DNA of 64,000 bases from Myxococcus hansupus (GTDB lineage: Bacteria > Myxococcota > Myxococcia > Myxococcales > Myxococcaceae), in assembly GCF_000280925.3 (NCBI RefSeq), contig NZ_CP012109.1, positions 1,426,001-1,490,000 of the forward strand, written 5' to 3'. The position numbers were made by a program, and so were the translations under genes. The notes beneath the pieces are model-generated. The model saw only the letters and a list, made by a program, of their open reading frames with translations. It made no database searches and was not told where the DNA came from. Shown here piece by piece: positions 27,304 to 35,575 of this stretch. How positions within the stretch are numbered: position 1 is the stretch's first letter; the number at the start of each line of letters is the position of its first letter.

Positions 27304-28400
27304 CACCGCACCTCCGTCGCCGGGGCGGGGAAGCGCCGCAGCAGGAACGAGCGCAGGCCCAGGAACACCAGCCCGCCGCCCATCAACGCCAGGGACTTGG
27401 CCAGCAGCGTGAGGCCCAGGTCGTAGTAGTAGTAACTGCCCGCGGCGAGCAGGAACGTCACCGCCAGCCCCAACAGCACGCTGCTGCGCCGGTGGAAGCC
27501 GAGCACCAGCATGCCCACGGCGGCGATGACCGCCGGCGTGTGTGGCGTGAGCACCGCCAGGAGCGCCAGGGCCGCGAACACCGCCGCGCCGGCCACGCCC
27601 GTGGGGGTGATGCGCAGCTCCTGGAGCACCCGCCACACGGTGTACAGCGTCAGCGCCGTCAGCCCCAGGGTGAGCACGCTGTTCGGCATCCCCGAGGAGA
27701 TTTCAAAGCCCGCGTCGGACAGCCCCCGCGTGCCTCGGACGAGCAGCGCCGCCGGGACGATGAACGCGAGCGAGAACGCCACCGGGCCCACCCAGTCACC
27801 GCGGCTGAGCTGGCGCAGGCGGACCTGCTCCACGATGAGGACGTGCATCAGCACCGCGCTGCCCAGCAGCAGCAAGTCCACGCCGTAGCCCCCCGCGGCC
27901 TTATAGGCGAGAACACTGGCGGAGGCGATGATGCCCCCGGTGCTCAAGAAGCGGAGGACGGCGTCCGGGTAGATGGCGAGCAGGACGGCGCTGATGGTCA
28001 GTCCGGCGAAGGCCGTGGTGACCTCGCTCTCGGCGTCGATGCCGATGCTGGCGACCATCATCCAGGCGCCCGCGAGGCACAGGGCCAGGGCCAGTTGTTC
28101 CACGAAGACGCCGTGGACCTCGCGGCGCAGAAACGTGGCGCCGCCGCACAAGAAGAGGCCCAGCACGCCCATCACCGCCTTGTTCTCCAGGATGCCCGTG
28201 CAGGCGAAGAAGCTCACCACGAACACGGCGGCCATCCAGGCGCCAAGGCCCGAGAACGCTCTCACGAACCAGGGGACGGCCGTGGACTTGCGCTGGTGGG
28301 CTTCCAGGGCGGTACGGGCGGGCTCCACGGCGTCGGGGCCGAGGTGGCCTTCTTCCTGGAGCGTGTTCAACACCTGCTGCACGGAGGGACGCAAGGCCAT
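27303..28400 (-). CDS. DUF4401 membrane protein
   Basis: 365 residues with about ten hydrophobic segments after a soluble N-terminal region (LNTLQEEGHLGPDAVEPA). The segment pattern and the neighbouring DUF2157 and GDYXXLXY genes identify it as a DUF4401-type protein. It is one base from the DUF2157 gene stop and overlaps the GDYXXLXY gene, so it is the middle gene of a three-gene operon. Function unknown. Confidence 0.8.
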   Translation of the reverse strand: MALRPSVQQVLNTLQEEGHLGPDAVEPARTALEAHQRKSTAVPWFVRAFSGLGAWMAAVFVVSFFACTGILENKAVMGVLGLFLCGGATFLRREVHGVFVEQLALALCLAGAWMMVASIGIDAESEVTTAFAGLTISAVLLAIYPDAVLRFLSTGGIIASASVLAYKAAGGYGVDLLLLGSAVLMHVLIVEQVRLRQLSRGDWVGPVAFSLAFIVPAALLVRGTRGLSDAGFEISSGMPNSVLTLGLTALTLYTVWRVLQELRITPTGVAGAAVFAALALLAVLTPHTPAVIAAVGMLVLGFHRRSSVLLGLAVTFLLAAGSYYYYDLGLTLLAKSLALMGGGLVFLGLRSFLLRRFPAPATEVR

Positions 28401-28401
28401 G

Positions 28402-29415
28402 TCAGGACTCCTCCGAGGCGCCGGTGACGCGGGCTTCGTGCCGCAGCCACATCACGGCGAGCGCCACCTGCCCGATGACGAAGAGCGGCATGACGAAGAG
28501 GCCGAAGACCTCCGCGTCACGGCCGAAGTCGAAGACGAAGCTGGTGGCGCTGGACGTCAGCAGCGTCATCACGGTCAGCGCGCCGAGGGTGAGCATGAAC
28601 AGCTCGCCCTGCAGGTGCCGGTGCAGCGCGTACTCGGCCGCGAGCGTCGCCAGCACCAGCAGCAGCGCCACCCCGGCGCCGGTGGTCGCGCGCGTGGGTG
28701 ACGTGACGAGCGGCACCGACGCGATGAGCAGGGGTGTCACCGTCATCACCGCAAGCACGCGCGGCACCCAGCGCGCCTGGAGCCAGGACACCCGCAGGTT
28801 GGCGAAGTGCTCATAGGTGGCCCAGGTGAAGCCGTTGAGTCCGCCCAGCGCCACCGCCAGCCAGTACTCCCGGCCCTCCTTCGTGCCCAGCACCTGCTCC
28901 CAGAAGAGGAGGATGCCGGTGTTGGTCAGCACCAGCGCCAGCAGCCCCAGGGGCGGGAAGCGCGACACCGCGACCCAGGGAAGAATGAGGACCGTCCACC
29001 CCACGAACAGCTCATAGGGGTCCGCGCCCGTCTGGTAGGCCTGCCCGTAGACGGCCAGCAGCCCGCCCACGAGCACCGACGCGGTGAACAGCGACATCTG
29101 CCCGCCGAGCGTCTCGCCCAGCTTCCAGGCGCTCAGCGCGGCGCCAGCGATTGCCACCGCGATGAGGCCCATCTTCGCGAAGCGATGCATCTCCGCCCAG
29201 TTGTAGGCGAAGAAGTAGATGACGCCCGCGAGCACCAGCAGCGCGCCCAGGCCCAGCAGCGTGGTGGACAGGAAGCGACGCCAGTCCGCGCGCGGCGGCG
29301 TCGCCACGGACAGGTGCAGCGCGCGCTCCATCGCGGTGGGGGACAGCACCCCCGCGTCCGCGAGTGCTCGCAGGCGGTCCGGCGTCGCGTCCAGGTCGAA
29401 CGGTTGTTTCGGCAC
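28402..29415 (-). CDS. DUF2157 membrane protein
   Basis: 337 residues from a GTG start. A soluble N-terminal part (DATPDRLRALADAGVLSPTAMERALHL) leads to a DUF2157 domain, GLGALLVLAGVIYFFAYNWAEM..., and about ten membrane segments. It is the first gene of the DUF2157-DUF4401-GDYXXLXY operon, a conserved but uncharacterised envelope set. Confidence 0.82.
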   Translation of the reverse strand: MPKQPFDLDATPDRLRALADAGVLSPTAMERALHLSVATPPRADWRRFLSTTLLGLGALLVLAGVIYFFAYNWAEMHRFAKMGLIAVAIAGAALSAWKLGETLGGQMSLFTASVLVGGLLAVYGQAYQTGADPYELFVGWTVLILPWVAVSRFPPLGLLALVLTNTGILLFWEQVLGTKEGREYWLAVALGGLNGFTWATYEHFANLRVSWLQARWVPRVLAVMTVTPLLIASVPLVTSPTRATTGAGVALLLVLATLAAEYALHRHLQGELFMLTLGALTVMTLLTSSATSFVFDFGRDAEVFGLFVMPLFVIGQVALAVMWLRHEARVTGASEES

Positions 29416-29550
29416 GGACGCAGTCTAGCGGCCTGGATGGGTGGCGCGTCCATCCTCGTGAGCGCGGCACCCGGCCGCGGGCCCGCCAGGGGGCCGTGAT
29501 ACATTGCACGGCTGCGTGGCGGACACGCGTATCCAGGGGGAAGCCAGCAC

Positions 29551-30240
29551 ATGGCGAAACTGGAGTGCCCGAAGTGCGGTGAGCTGCTCGAGGTGACGGG
29601 GCGTTCCCCGGGCGTCCTCCTCACCTGTGCCTGTGGGAACGTGGCCCGCGTGCCTTCGCGGGTGTGGGGGCTGGGGCTTCGTGGCCTGGCCGCGGCATTG
29701 GGGTTGTTGCTGCTCTGTCCCTGCGCCGGCGTCCTCGCCGCCATCGCCATCCCCAACTACAACAAGCTGACGGTGCGCTCCAAGCAGCGGGAGTGCAAGA
29801 CGAACCTGAGGGCCCTCTTCACCGCGCAGCGCAGTCACGCCGCGGAACATGATGCCTACGCGCCTGGCATCGTCAAAACAGGCTTCCTGCCGGAGCCTGG
29901 CAATCGCTATGCGTATTTCATGGCCGCGGGTCCCATATCGCCCCGCGACACGCGGGGGGCGGAAGTCAGTGCGGACGCAGTGGGGATTGGCGTGGACCGG
30001 TCCATGGATGACCGCATCCGCCCCGTCACCTTGGAGGACCTGCCCCCGTGGGTCACCCGGCAACTGGGCGTTTCGGGGGCCTGCCCCGAATGCCAGCTCA
30101 CCATGGCCTGCGCGGGGAACATCGACGTCGATGACACGCTGGATGTCTGGCTCATCTCCACGCGCGAGCTCACCGACGCGGATGGAAGCCGTGTTCCGCC
30201 CGGTGTCCCGGTGAATGTCGTGAACGACGTCAATGAGTGA
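29551..30240 (+). CDS. zinc-ribbon plus pilin-like membrane protein, paralogue 1
   Basis: 229 residues. The N-terminus is a zinc-ribbon-like CPKCG...CACGN. A hydrophobic segment (LAAALGLLLLCPCAGVLAAIAI) runs directly into PNYNKLTVRSKQRECKTNLRALFTAQRSH, the type IV pilin-like helix. The C-terminal domain has two Cys motifs (ACPEC and TMAC) and VDDTLDVWLIS. It looks like a pilin-class globular domain fused to a Cys-rich cytoplasmic head, with no classical prepilin cleavage motif. Paralogue of the next gene. Confidence 0.75.
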   Translation: MAKLECPKCGELLEVTGRSPGVLLTCACGNVARVPSRVWGLGLRGLAAALGLLLLCPCAGVLAAIAIPNYNKLTVRSKQRECKTNLRALFTAQRSHAAEHDAYAPGIVKTGFLPEPGNRYAYFMAAGPISPRDTRGAEVSADAVGIGVDRSMDDRIRPVTLEDLPPWVTRQLGVSGACPECQLTMACAGNIDVDDTLDVWLISTRELTDADGSRVPPGVPVNVVNDVNE

Positions 30241-30402
30241 CGTCCGCCACTCCCGGGTGCCGCGCTCACCGGAGGGGCGCGCCGGACACCTCGCTGTGAT
30301 TGAGGTCGTGGCTGCTGTTGAGGATTCGCTGGCGAGACGGGGGTGATAGGGTGCCGCGCTTTCCGCGCATTGGGGTGCGGACATCTTCAGGGGGATTCTT
30401 CA

Positions 30403-31089
30403 ATGGCAGCCATTCCATGTCCTGCGTGCGGCGCGAAGCTCGAGGTGACGGGCCTCAAGGCGGGGGCGACCGTCCAGTGCGCTTGCGGCAACAAGACCTC
30501 CGTGCCGCGGGGCAGCCGGAAGAAGGTCTTCCTCATCGTGGCGGGCGCGCTCGCCTTGTTGTTCGTCCCGTGTTTCCTCATCTTTGTCGTGGGGTCGCTC
30601 AGCGGCTTCCAGCGCTACCAGGGCCGCGCGATGCAAAGCATCTGCAAGGTGTCGCTGAAGCAGTGGTACACCGCGCAGAAGGTTCATTACCTGGAGCACG
30701 ACACCTACGAGCCCGCCTTCTCGAAGGTGGGGTTTGAAATCCCGCGCGGCAATCAACAGCTCTTCCTGGTGGGCGTCGACCCGGTGGATTTGCGTGACAC
30801 CGCGGGGGCCCCGGCGGTGGAGGACGCGGTCGCGGTGGGCGTGGACGTCGCGACGAACCCGAAGTTGAAGTCCATCGCGCTCGGTGATGTGCCGGTTCTC
30901 GCCATCACGCAGGTGGGCGTGACAGGGGAGTGCCCCGAGTGCGACATCACGGCCGCGTGTCTCGCCAATCTCGACGGTGATGACGACCTGGACGTGTGGC
31001 TCATCTCCACGGGGGAAGTCGTCGGGCCGGATGAGAAGCCCGTGCCGCCCGGCGAGCTCCTCCACTTCGCGAGCGACCTGGATGACTGA
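30403..31089 (+). CDS. zinc-ribbon plus pilin-like membrane protein, paralogue 2
   Basis: 228 residues from the ATG at 30403. Same plan as the preceding gene: CPACG...CACGN at the N-terminus, a membrane segment (VFLIVAGALALLFVPCFLIFVVGSL), then a helix (SLKQWYTAQKVHYLEHDTYEP), and a C-terminal part with TGECPECDITAACLANLDGDDDLDVWLISTGEV. Similar residues in the same order in both proteins mark a tandem duplication. The pilin start motif is less clear here than in paralogue 1. Confidence 0.72.
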   Translation: MAAIPCPACGAKLEVTGLKAGATVQCACGNKTSVPRGSRKKVFLIVAGALALLFVPCFLIFVVGSLSGFQRYQGRAMQSICKVSLKQWYTAQKVHYLEHDTYEPAFSKVGFEIPRGNQQLFLVGVDPVDLRDTAGAPAVEDAVAVGVDVATNPKLKSIALGDVPVLAITQVGVTGECPECDITAACLANLDGDDDLDVWLISTGEVVGPDEKPVPPGELLHFASDLDD

Positions 31090-31095
31090 CGGGCG

Positions 31096-31110
31096 CTGAG
31101 CGCGGCTCAG
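31096..31110. terminator. short hairpin between convergent genes
   Basis: CTGAGC and GCTCAG (6-bp arms, 3-nt loop) at the end of the paralogue 2 gene and over the stop of the ureidoglycolate lyase gene. Confidence 0.4.
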
Positions 31111-31613
31111 TCGCGGGTGATGAGCACGGGCGTGGGCAGGGGACGCTCCTCGCAGTCGAGGGCGGACCCGTCCTCCCAGGCCAGCATCAGCAGGTCCGCG
31201 GGTCCCTCCAGCGCGATGATGGGATGGTGCCACTGGCCGGGGCGGTAGTTCACGCCCTGGCCCGGGCCACAGACGAAGGCTTGCAGTCGGTCCAGGTCCG
31301 GCTCGCCTCGCGCATCCTCCGGACACACGACGACCAGGAAGCGCTGACACGCGAGCGCCACGAACATCTGCGTGGAGCAGGGGTGGCGCTCCAGCAGGCG
31401 CACCTCGAAGGGCAGCGTCTTCGCCACCGAGCGGAACACGGCGAGGTTAGGCTTCGCCTCGGGCCGGCTGCCGGTCAGGTTCGCCACCCGGTCGAAGCGC
31501 GTGGCCGTGCCCTGGTTGGCGCTGTTGCCACCGGCGAGCTCCAGCCCGATGACGTCCCCGAAGGGTGCGAAGGCCTCCCGCGTGAGTGGCTGGGCCCGGA
31601 CGGGCGGTCGCAT
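31107..31613 (-). CDS. allA: ureidoglycolate lyase
   Basis: 168 residues from the ATG at 31613, preceded by GAGGAG; an earlier in-frame start at 31646 would add 11 residues. The AllA family pattern is visible: RFDRVANLTGSRPEAKPNLAVFRS, FEVRLLERHPCSTQMFVAL, and VNYRPGQWHHPIIAL. It converts ureidoglycolate to glyoxylate and urea in purine catabolism. No other allantoin genes are in the window. It follows the FHA activator gene by 16 bp and may be co-transcribed with it. Confidence 0.88.
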   Translation of the reverse strand: MRPPVRAQPLTREAFAPFGDVIGLELAGGNSANQGTATRFDRVANLTGSRPEAKPNLAVFRSVAKTLPFEVRLLERHPCSTQMFVALACQRFLVVVCPEDARGEPDLDRLQAFVCGPGQGVNYRPGQWHHPIIALEGPADLLMLAWEDGSALDCEERPLPTPVLITRD

Positions 31614-31629
31614 GGCGTGTTCTCCTCGC

Positions 31630-32997
31630 TCAGTCGCGTGAGTCATCGTCGTCCACGAGCATCATCCCGTGCTTCGTGAGCAGCTTGCGCAGGTAGACGC
31701 GGGCAATGCCGGCCTCCCGCGCGGCGCGGGAGATGTTCCGGTCGCAGCGGGTGATGAGGCCCTGGAGGTAGTCCCGCTCGAAGACCTCGATGAGCCGCTC
31801 CTTCGCTTCCTTGAAGGGCAGCTCCGTCTCCGGCGTCGCCGTGGGCACCCGCACCGCGCCCGAGGGCGACTCCATGGGGGGCAGGGTGTCCTCGCCCAGG
31901 TGGACGGCCTGCTCCACCACGTTGCGCAGCTCACGCACATTGCCGGGCCATGGGTACTGGGCCATCAGCGCGCGGGTCTGCTCGGTCAGGGCGCTGGGAG
32001 GCCGGCCCATTCGCTCCAGCATGGCGTCGATGAGCAGCGGCAAGTCGTCGGCCCGCTCCCTCAGCGGTGGCGGCACCACCTTGAGCACCGCGAGCCGGTG
32101 ATAGAGGTCCTTGCGGAACCGGCCCTGCTGGACGGCCTGCTCCAGGTCCACGTGCGTGGCCGCCACGACGCGCATGTCCACCGTGCGGTAGTCGTTGGCG
32201 CCCACGCGCTTCACCTGACGGCGCTCCAGCACGCGGAGGAGCCGGGGCTGGAGCTCCAGCGGCAGCTCGCCCACCTCGTCCAGGAAGACGGTGCCGCCCT
32301 GCGCGCGCTCGAAGGCGCCCGCCCGCTCGCCCTGGGCTCCGGTGAAGGCGCCCCGCACGTGCCCGAACAGCTCCGACTCCATCAGGGACGGCGGAATCCC
32401 CGCGATGTCCACGATGATGAAGGGGCCCTCGGCCCGGGCGCCCTCCTTGTGGAGGGCCTCCGCGCACAGCTCCTTGCCCGTTCCCGTCTCGCCCTGGACG
32501 AGCACGTCACCGCCGCCCGCCGCCACGCGCTCCAGGAGGGTGAACAGCTCGCGCATCTTCACGCTGCCGCCCACGAGGGCGCCGAAGCGCTTCCTCGAGG
32601 ACAGCGGCATGACGCGCTCCCTCGAATCCTCCGGAACCACCTTGAGGACGACGGTGCCCAGCGTCAGCACGGCGCCAGGGCGCACCTCCAGTTCGGTGAA
32701 GCGCACCCCTTCGAAGAAGGAGCCATTGCGCGAGCCCAGGTCGGTGGCCACCACCCGCTCCTCGCTCACCTCCAGTTGGAGGTGCTGCCGGGACACGACG
32801 CGGTCCGTCAAGATGACGTCGCACGTCGACGACGTCCCGAGCCGGACGACGCCGGGGCGCAGCGCGTGGCTCTGACCCGCCTGCTCGCCGGAAAGCACCA
32901 GCAGCTTCAGCCGTAAAGGGCCCCGCCGCATCATGGGGACGGGGGCCGTCCGGACCAGCTCGTCTGGCACCACGTCATTGTCACCTGGGTCCGCCAC
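31630..32997 (-). CDS. sigma-54-dependent activator with FHA domain
   Basis: 455 residues from the GTG at 32997; the ATG at 32934 is an alternative and an extension to 33063 is unlikely. FHA domain (about 30-125) with RLGTSSTCDVIL, VSRQHLQLEV and GSRNGSFFEG. AAA domain with GETGTGKE, ELFGHVRGAFTGAQGERAGAFE, Walker B GGTVFLDEVG, FRKDLYHRL and PWPGNVREL. A Fis helix-turn-helix (ISRAAREAGIARVYLRKLL) ends it. FHA input implies a phosphothreonine partner, fitting a Ser/Thr kinase network. It is divergent from the HrpF/NolX-like gene. Confidence 0.92.
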   Translation of the reverse strand: MADPGDNDVVPDELVRTAPVPMMRRGPLRLKLLVLSGEQAGQSHALRPGVVRLGTSSTCDVILTDRVVSRQHLQLEVSEERVVATDLGSRNGSFFEGVRFTELEVRPGAVLTLGTVVLKVVPEDSRERVMPLSSRKRFGALVGGSVKMRELFTLLERVAAGGGDVLVQGETGTGKELCAEALHKEGARAEGPFIIVDIAGIPPSLMESELFGHVRGAFTGAQGERAGAFERAQGGTVFLDEVGELPLELQPRLLRVLERRQVKRVGANDYRTVDMRVVAATHVDLEQAVQQGRFRKDLYHRLAVLKVVPPPLRERADDLPLLIDAMLERMGRPPSALTEQTRALMAQYPWPGNVRELRNVVEQAVHLGEDTLPPMESPSGAVRVPTATPETELPFKEAKERLIEVFERDYLQGLITRCDRNISRAAREAGIARVYLRKLLTKHGMMLVDDDDSRD

Positions 32998-33442
32998 GGT
33001 CCGCAGGCTACCACCTCGCACGTGAGGGGGAGGGGGGTGACAACTGTTGTTGCCACCTGACAACCGCGGTTATCGCCCTCCCAGGCGTCGCGTTGCGGTG
33101 CGTTCCCTCGGGAGCGGCCCCTCCGCCCCGCCAGCGACGCCCCGGAACGCCCTGGCATGTCCACTGCAATGCCCTGGATCCGAATCTGAAACACCAGGTC
33201 CGCGCAGCCCGCCCGCGATGTCTTGCCTTGAATGGCCAGACGCTTCGCGGGTGGGCTTGTTTGTGTTTGTTTTGTGCTCGTTTCCCTCTAAGGCGCGCGG
33301 AAAATAAATAAAAACACCGCAGGAAACACCGCGCGGGTCCGACAGAGAATGTAAATGTAGTCAGCGCTCGGGGCTTTCGGCTGAAACAGCCACTCGCTCC
33401 CAATCCAAACCATCGCTGTCATTGAAACCAGGAGTCACGACC
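32998..33442. other. intergenic region between divergent FHA activator and HrpF/NolX-like gene
   Basis: This 445-bp gap has no convincing gene. It contains a sigma-54-like element (33153-33168), and an AT-rich block (about 33299-33322) that stands out from the local base composition. The likely promoter region for both divergent genes. Confidence 0.5.
33153..33168 (+). promoter_or_regulatory. sigma-54-like promoter element
   Basis: TGGCAT, five bases, CTGCA: nine of eleven consensus positions (TGGCAC-N5-TTGCA) at the right spacing, with both invariant GG and GC kept. It points towards the HrpF/NolX-like gene 275 bp downstream. The divergent FHA activator gene next to it could supply its activator. 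Confidence 0.5.
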
Positions 33443-34423
33443 ATGAGCCTGTCCATCGCCAAGTCCGCCGTGTGCAACAGCTTCTCCTCCAACGCCCGCG
33501 GCTGCGGCCCCACGGACCGCTACCAGGCCGCCTACCAGTCGATGGACCCGTCCAAGGCGGCGCAGACGGTGCTCAAGCACTTCGACGCCATCGAGGGCGT
33601 GGGCATGAACGCCAGCGGCGCGGGCGCCGGTGACAACAACATCGGGACGTCGGAGCTCCGGCGCGTCGCGGAGCCGAACAGCGGCTTCCCTCCCGAGGTC
33701 CGCGCCGCCGCGAAGTGGATGCTGGACCACCCCATCGCGCTGCGCTCGCTGGACCAGGGCGCCAGCAAGGCCCACGGCGGCAACAACGAGGTGCACCTGA
33801 GCAAGGCGGACCTCCAGGCGCACGCCAAGAACGCCTCGGACTGCAACGCGCCTCAGCGGCCCACCTTCCCGCAGCGCCCGTCGCCCTGCGGCCCTGGCTT
33901 CGGCGGGGGCTCCGGCTTCGGCGGGGGCTTCGGGGGCTTCGGTGGCATGCAGGGCCTGCCCAACCCGCACCGCCCCAACCTGCCGCCGCGGCTGGACCTC
34001 TGCGGGCCTTCGTTCGGGCAGGGGCCGCAGTCGCCCTTCGGCGCCGGTCGTCAGGGCCCCATGGATGTCTACAAGGCGGCCCAGACGCTGAAGGACCACT
34101 TCAACTTCGCCGAGGGCGTCGGCATGAACGGCAGCGGCAAGGGCGCGGGTGACAACAACATCGGCCTGTCGGAGCTCAAGCGCGTGGCCGACCCGAAGAG
34201 CGGCGCGCCGAAGGAGCTCCGCGAGGCGGCGCAGTTCCTGCTCAACCACCCCACCGCGCTGAAGTCGGTGGACCAGGGCGCCAGCAAGTCCAAGTCCGGC
34301 AAGGAGGTCCACATCAGCCTCCAGGACCTGGAGGCCTTCACGGCGAAGGCGCCCCAGCGTGAGACGCAGTCGAACCGGCTGGACCTGGCGCAGTTCATGG
34401 GCCGGGCGAGCATCTGGGGCTGA
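33443..34423 (+). CDS. HrpF/NolX-like protein with two copies of one domain
   Basis: 326 residues from the ATG at 33443 with AGGAG upstream. Two copies of one domain (about 30-130 and 210-305): AAQTVLKHFDAIEGVGMNASGAGAGDNNIGTSELRRV and AAQTLKDHFNFAEGVGMNGSGKGAGDNNIGLSELKRV, then EVRAAAKWMLDHPIALRSLDQGASK and its match. This layout resembles the repeats of HrpF/NolX-type T3SS translocon proteins, which themselves have EF-hand-like loops (GAGDNNIG). The Gly/Phe/Pro-rich linker lies between. No signal peptide. T3SS substrate is inference. Confidence 0.7.
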   Translation: MSLSIAKSAVCNSFSSNARGCGPTDRYQAAYQSMDPSKAAQTVLKHFDAIEGVGMNASGAGAGDNNIGTSELRRVAEPNSGFPPEVRAAAKWMLDHPIALRSLDQGASKAHGGNNEVHLSKADLQAHAKNASDCNAPQRPTFPQRPSPCGPGFGGGSGFGGGFGGFGGMQGLPNPHRPNLPPRLDLCGPSFGQGPQSPFGAGRQGPMDVYKAAQTLKDHFNFAEGVGMNGSGKGAGDNNIGLSELKRVADPKSGAPKELREAAQFLLNHPTALKSVDQGASKSKSGKEVHISLQDLEAFTAKAPQRETQSNRLDLAQFMGRASIWG

Positions 34424-34437
34424 GCTTGCCTGCCGTC

Positions 34438-34480
34438 CCCTGACACTGGCGCCTCCGGGGGGGAGGGCCCAGTGTCAGGG
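34438..34480. promoter_or_regulatory. perfect 12-bp hairpin ending two bases before the thioredoxin start
   Basis: Arms CCCTGACACTGG (34438-34449) and CCAGTGTCAGGG (34469-34480), with a 19-nt loop. The purine-rich GGGGGGGAGGG that would be the ribosome site lies in the loop, and the second arm ends two bases from the ATG. It could be a terminator for the upstream gene, a translation control element, or an operator. Confidence 0.6.
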
Positions 34481-34482
34481 AC

Positions 34483-34869
34483 ATGGCAACCACCGACATC
34501 ACGAAAGCCAACTTCAAGGAAATCGTCTCGAAGGAGGGAATCGTCCTGCTCGACTGGTGGGCCGAGTGGTGCGCGCCGTGCCGCACCTTCGCGCCTGTCT
34601 TTGAACAGGCGAGCTCGAAGAACCCGGACATCGTCTTCGGGAAGCTCGACACCGACAAGGAGGTGGAGCTGGCGGGCGCGTTCGCCATCCGCTCCATCCC
34701 CACGCTGATGGTCTTCCGTGACGGCATCATGTTGTTCGAGCAGGCAGGCGCGCTGCCGGCCAACGCGCTCGATGACCTCATCCGCCAGGTGCGCGCGCTC
34801 GACATGAATGAGGTGCGCAAACAACTGGTGGACCGGCAGGCGGGGGAGGGGGCCTCGCCGCAGGCCTGA
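34483..34869 (+). CDS. thioredoxin
   Basis: 128 residues. The active site is WCAPC in LLDWWAEWCAPCRTFAP; the cis-Pro is in IRSIPTLMVF. Typical thioredoxin length with a short C-terminal extension (RQAGEGASPQA). No signal peptide, so cytoplasmic. It reduces disulfides of client proteins. A 12-bp inverted repeat sits immediately in front of its start. Confidence 0.93.
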   Translation: MATTDITKANFKEIVSKEGIVLLDWWAEWCAPCRTFAPVFEQASSKNPDIVFGKLDTDKEVELAGAFAIRSIPTLMVFRDGIMLFEQAGALPANALDDLIRQVRALDMNEVRKQLVDRQAGEGASPQA

Positions 34870-34895
34870 GGCGGCTCGCCGCGGATCGACGTGAC

Positions 34896-34931
34896 GATGG
34901 CGGGGCCTCCGGGGGGAGGGCCTCCGCCATC
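34896..34931. terminator. bidirectional terminator between thioredoxin and His-rich protein genes
   Basis: GATGGCGG and CCGCCATC form outer arms with GGCCTCC/GGAGGGCC inside. It is in the gap between two convergent genes. Confidence 0.6.
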
Positions 34932-34939
34932 GCCGCGTT

Positions 34940-35287
34940 TCAGCTCACGACCTGCACCTTGCCGTGGTCGTCGCAGTGGCCGTCGTGCGGGTGATGCAGG
35001 TGACCGTCCACGAGATAGTCCATGTGGTCTCCGTGGGGCGCGGCCGCATGGCCACACGAGGGGCCGTGGCGGTGCGTGCCCTCATGGGCACCACAGGCGT
35101 GCTTCGGCGTGCATTGCGCGGGGTTGCGCGCGTCCTCGGCGAGGGTGCACTCGTCCGTGTGGTCCGCGTGCGAGTGGTGCAGGTGCCCGTCGTGCAGGTA
35201 GTCCACGTGGTCCTTGTGCTGGATGGCGGGGTGGCCACAGCCCTTGGCATGGACGTGGTCATGGGCCTCGTGAGTCTTGTGATTCAT
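34940..35287 (-). CDS. His-rich metal-binding protein with two tandem repeats
   Basis: 115 residues from the ATG at 35287, with GGGAGG upstream. Two units of about 30 residues repeat: CGHPAIQHKDHVDYLHDGHL followed by HHSHADH, and CGHAAAPHGDHMDYLVDGHL followed by HHPHDGH. Extra Cys and His flank them. The composition points to Zn or other transition-metal binding in the cytoplasm. Similar short proteins are often found near metal-efflux genes, but none is here. Confidence 0.8.
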   Translation of the reverse strand: MNHKTHEAHDHVHAKGCGHPAIQHKDHVDYLHDGHLHHSHADHTDECTLAEDARNPAQCTPKHACGAHEGTHRHGPSCGHAAAPHGDHMDYLVDGHLHHPHDGHCDDHGKVQVVS

Positions 35288-35510
35288 GGCAGCCTCCCTG
35301 GCGGCGGTGTCCGTGGATGACACAGCGGGACGGTCGCCATCCGAGAGGGCCAGGACAAGCGCCGCCAGGACGAGCTCCGACCTCCGGACCGGGCCGTGTC
35401 GCCCGGAATGCGTCGGGGCGCCGGCCTGCCGGGCGGCCGTTCGTGAAGCACGTTCATGCGGTGGCCGGTCCGGGGTGAATGTCGACGGTGTGCAGCAGGC
35501 GATTCGCTGC

Positions 35511-35526
35511 TGCCACCACGGTGGCA
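35511..35526. promoter_or_regulatory. palindrome in the divergent region 35288-35575
   Basis: TGCCACC-AC-GGTGGCA, 7-bp arms, 50 bp upstream of the DUF1761 gene start and 220 bp upstream of the His-rich gene. A candidate operator; the WYL regulator encoded in the same operon is a possible binder. The rest of the 288-bp gap shows nothing I can identify. Confidence 0.4.
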
Positions 35527-35575
35527 ACAGGGTGGCGGTACCTCATGCGTCTCACCTCGACACGGGACGCAAACG

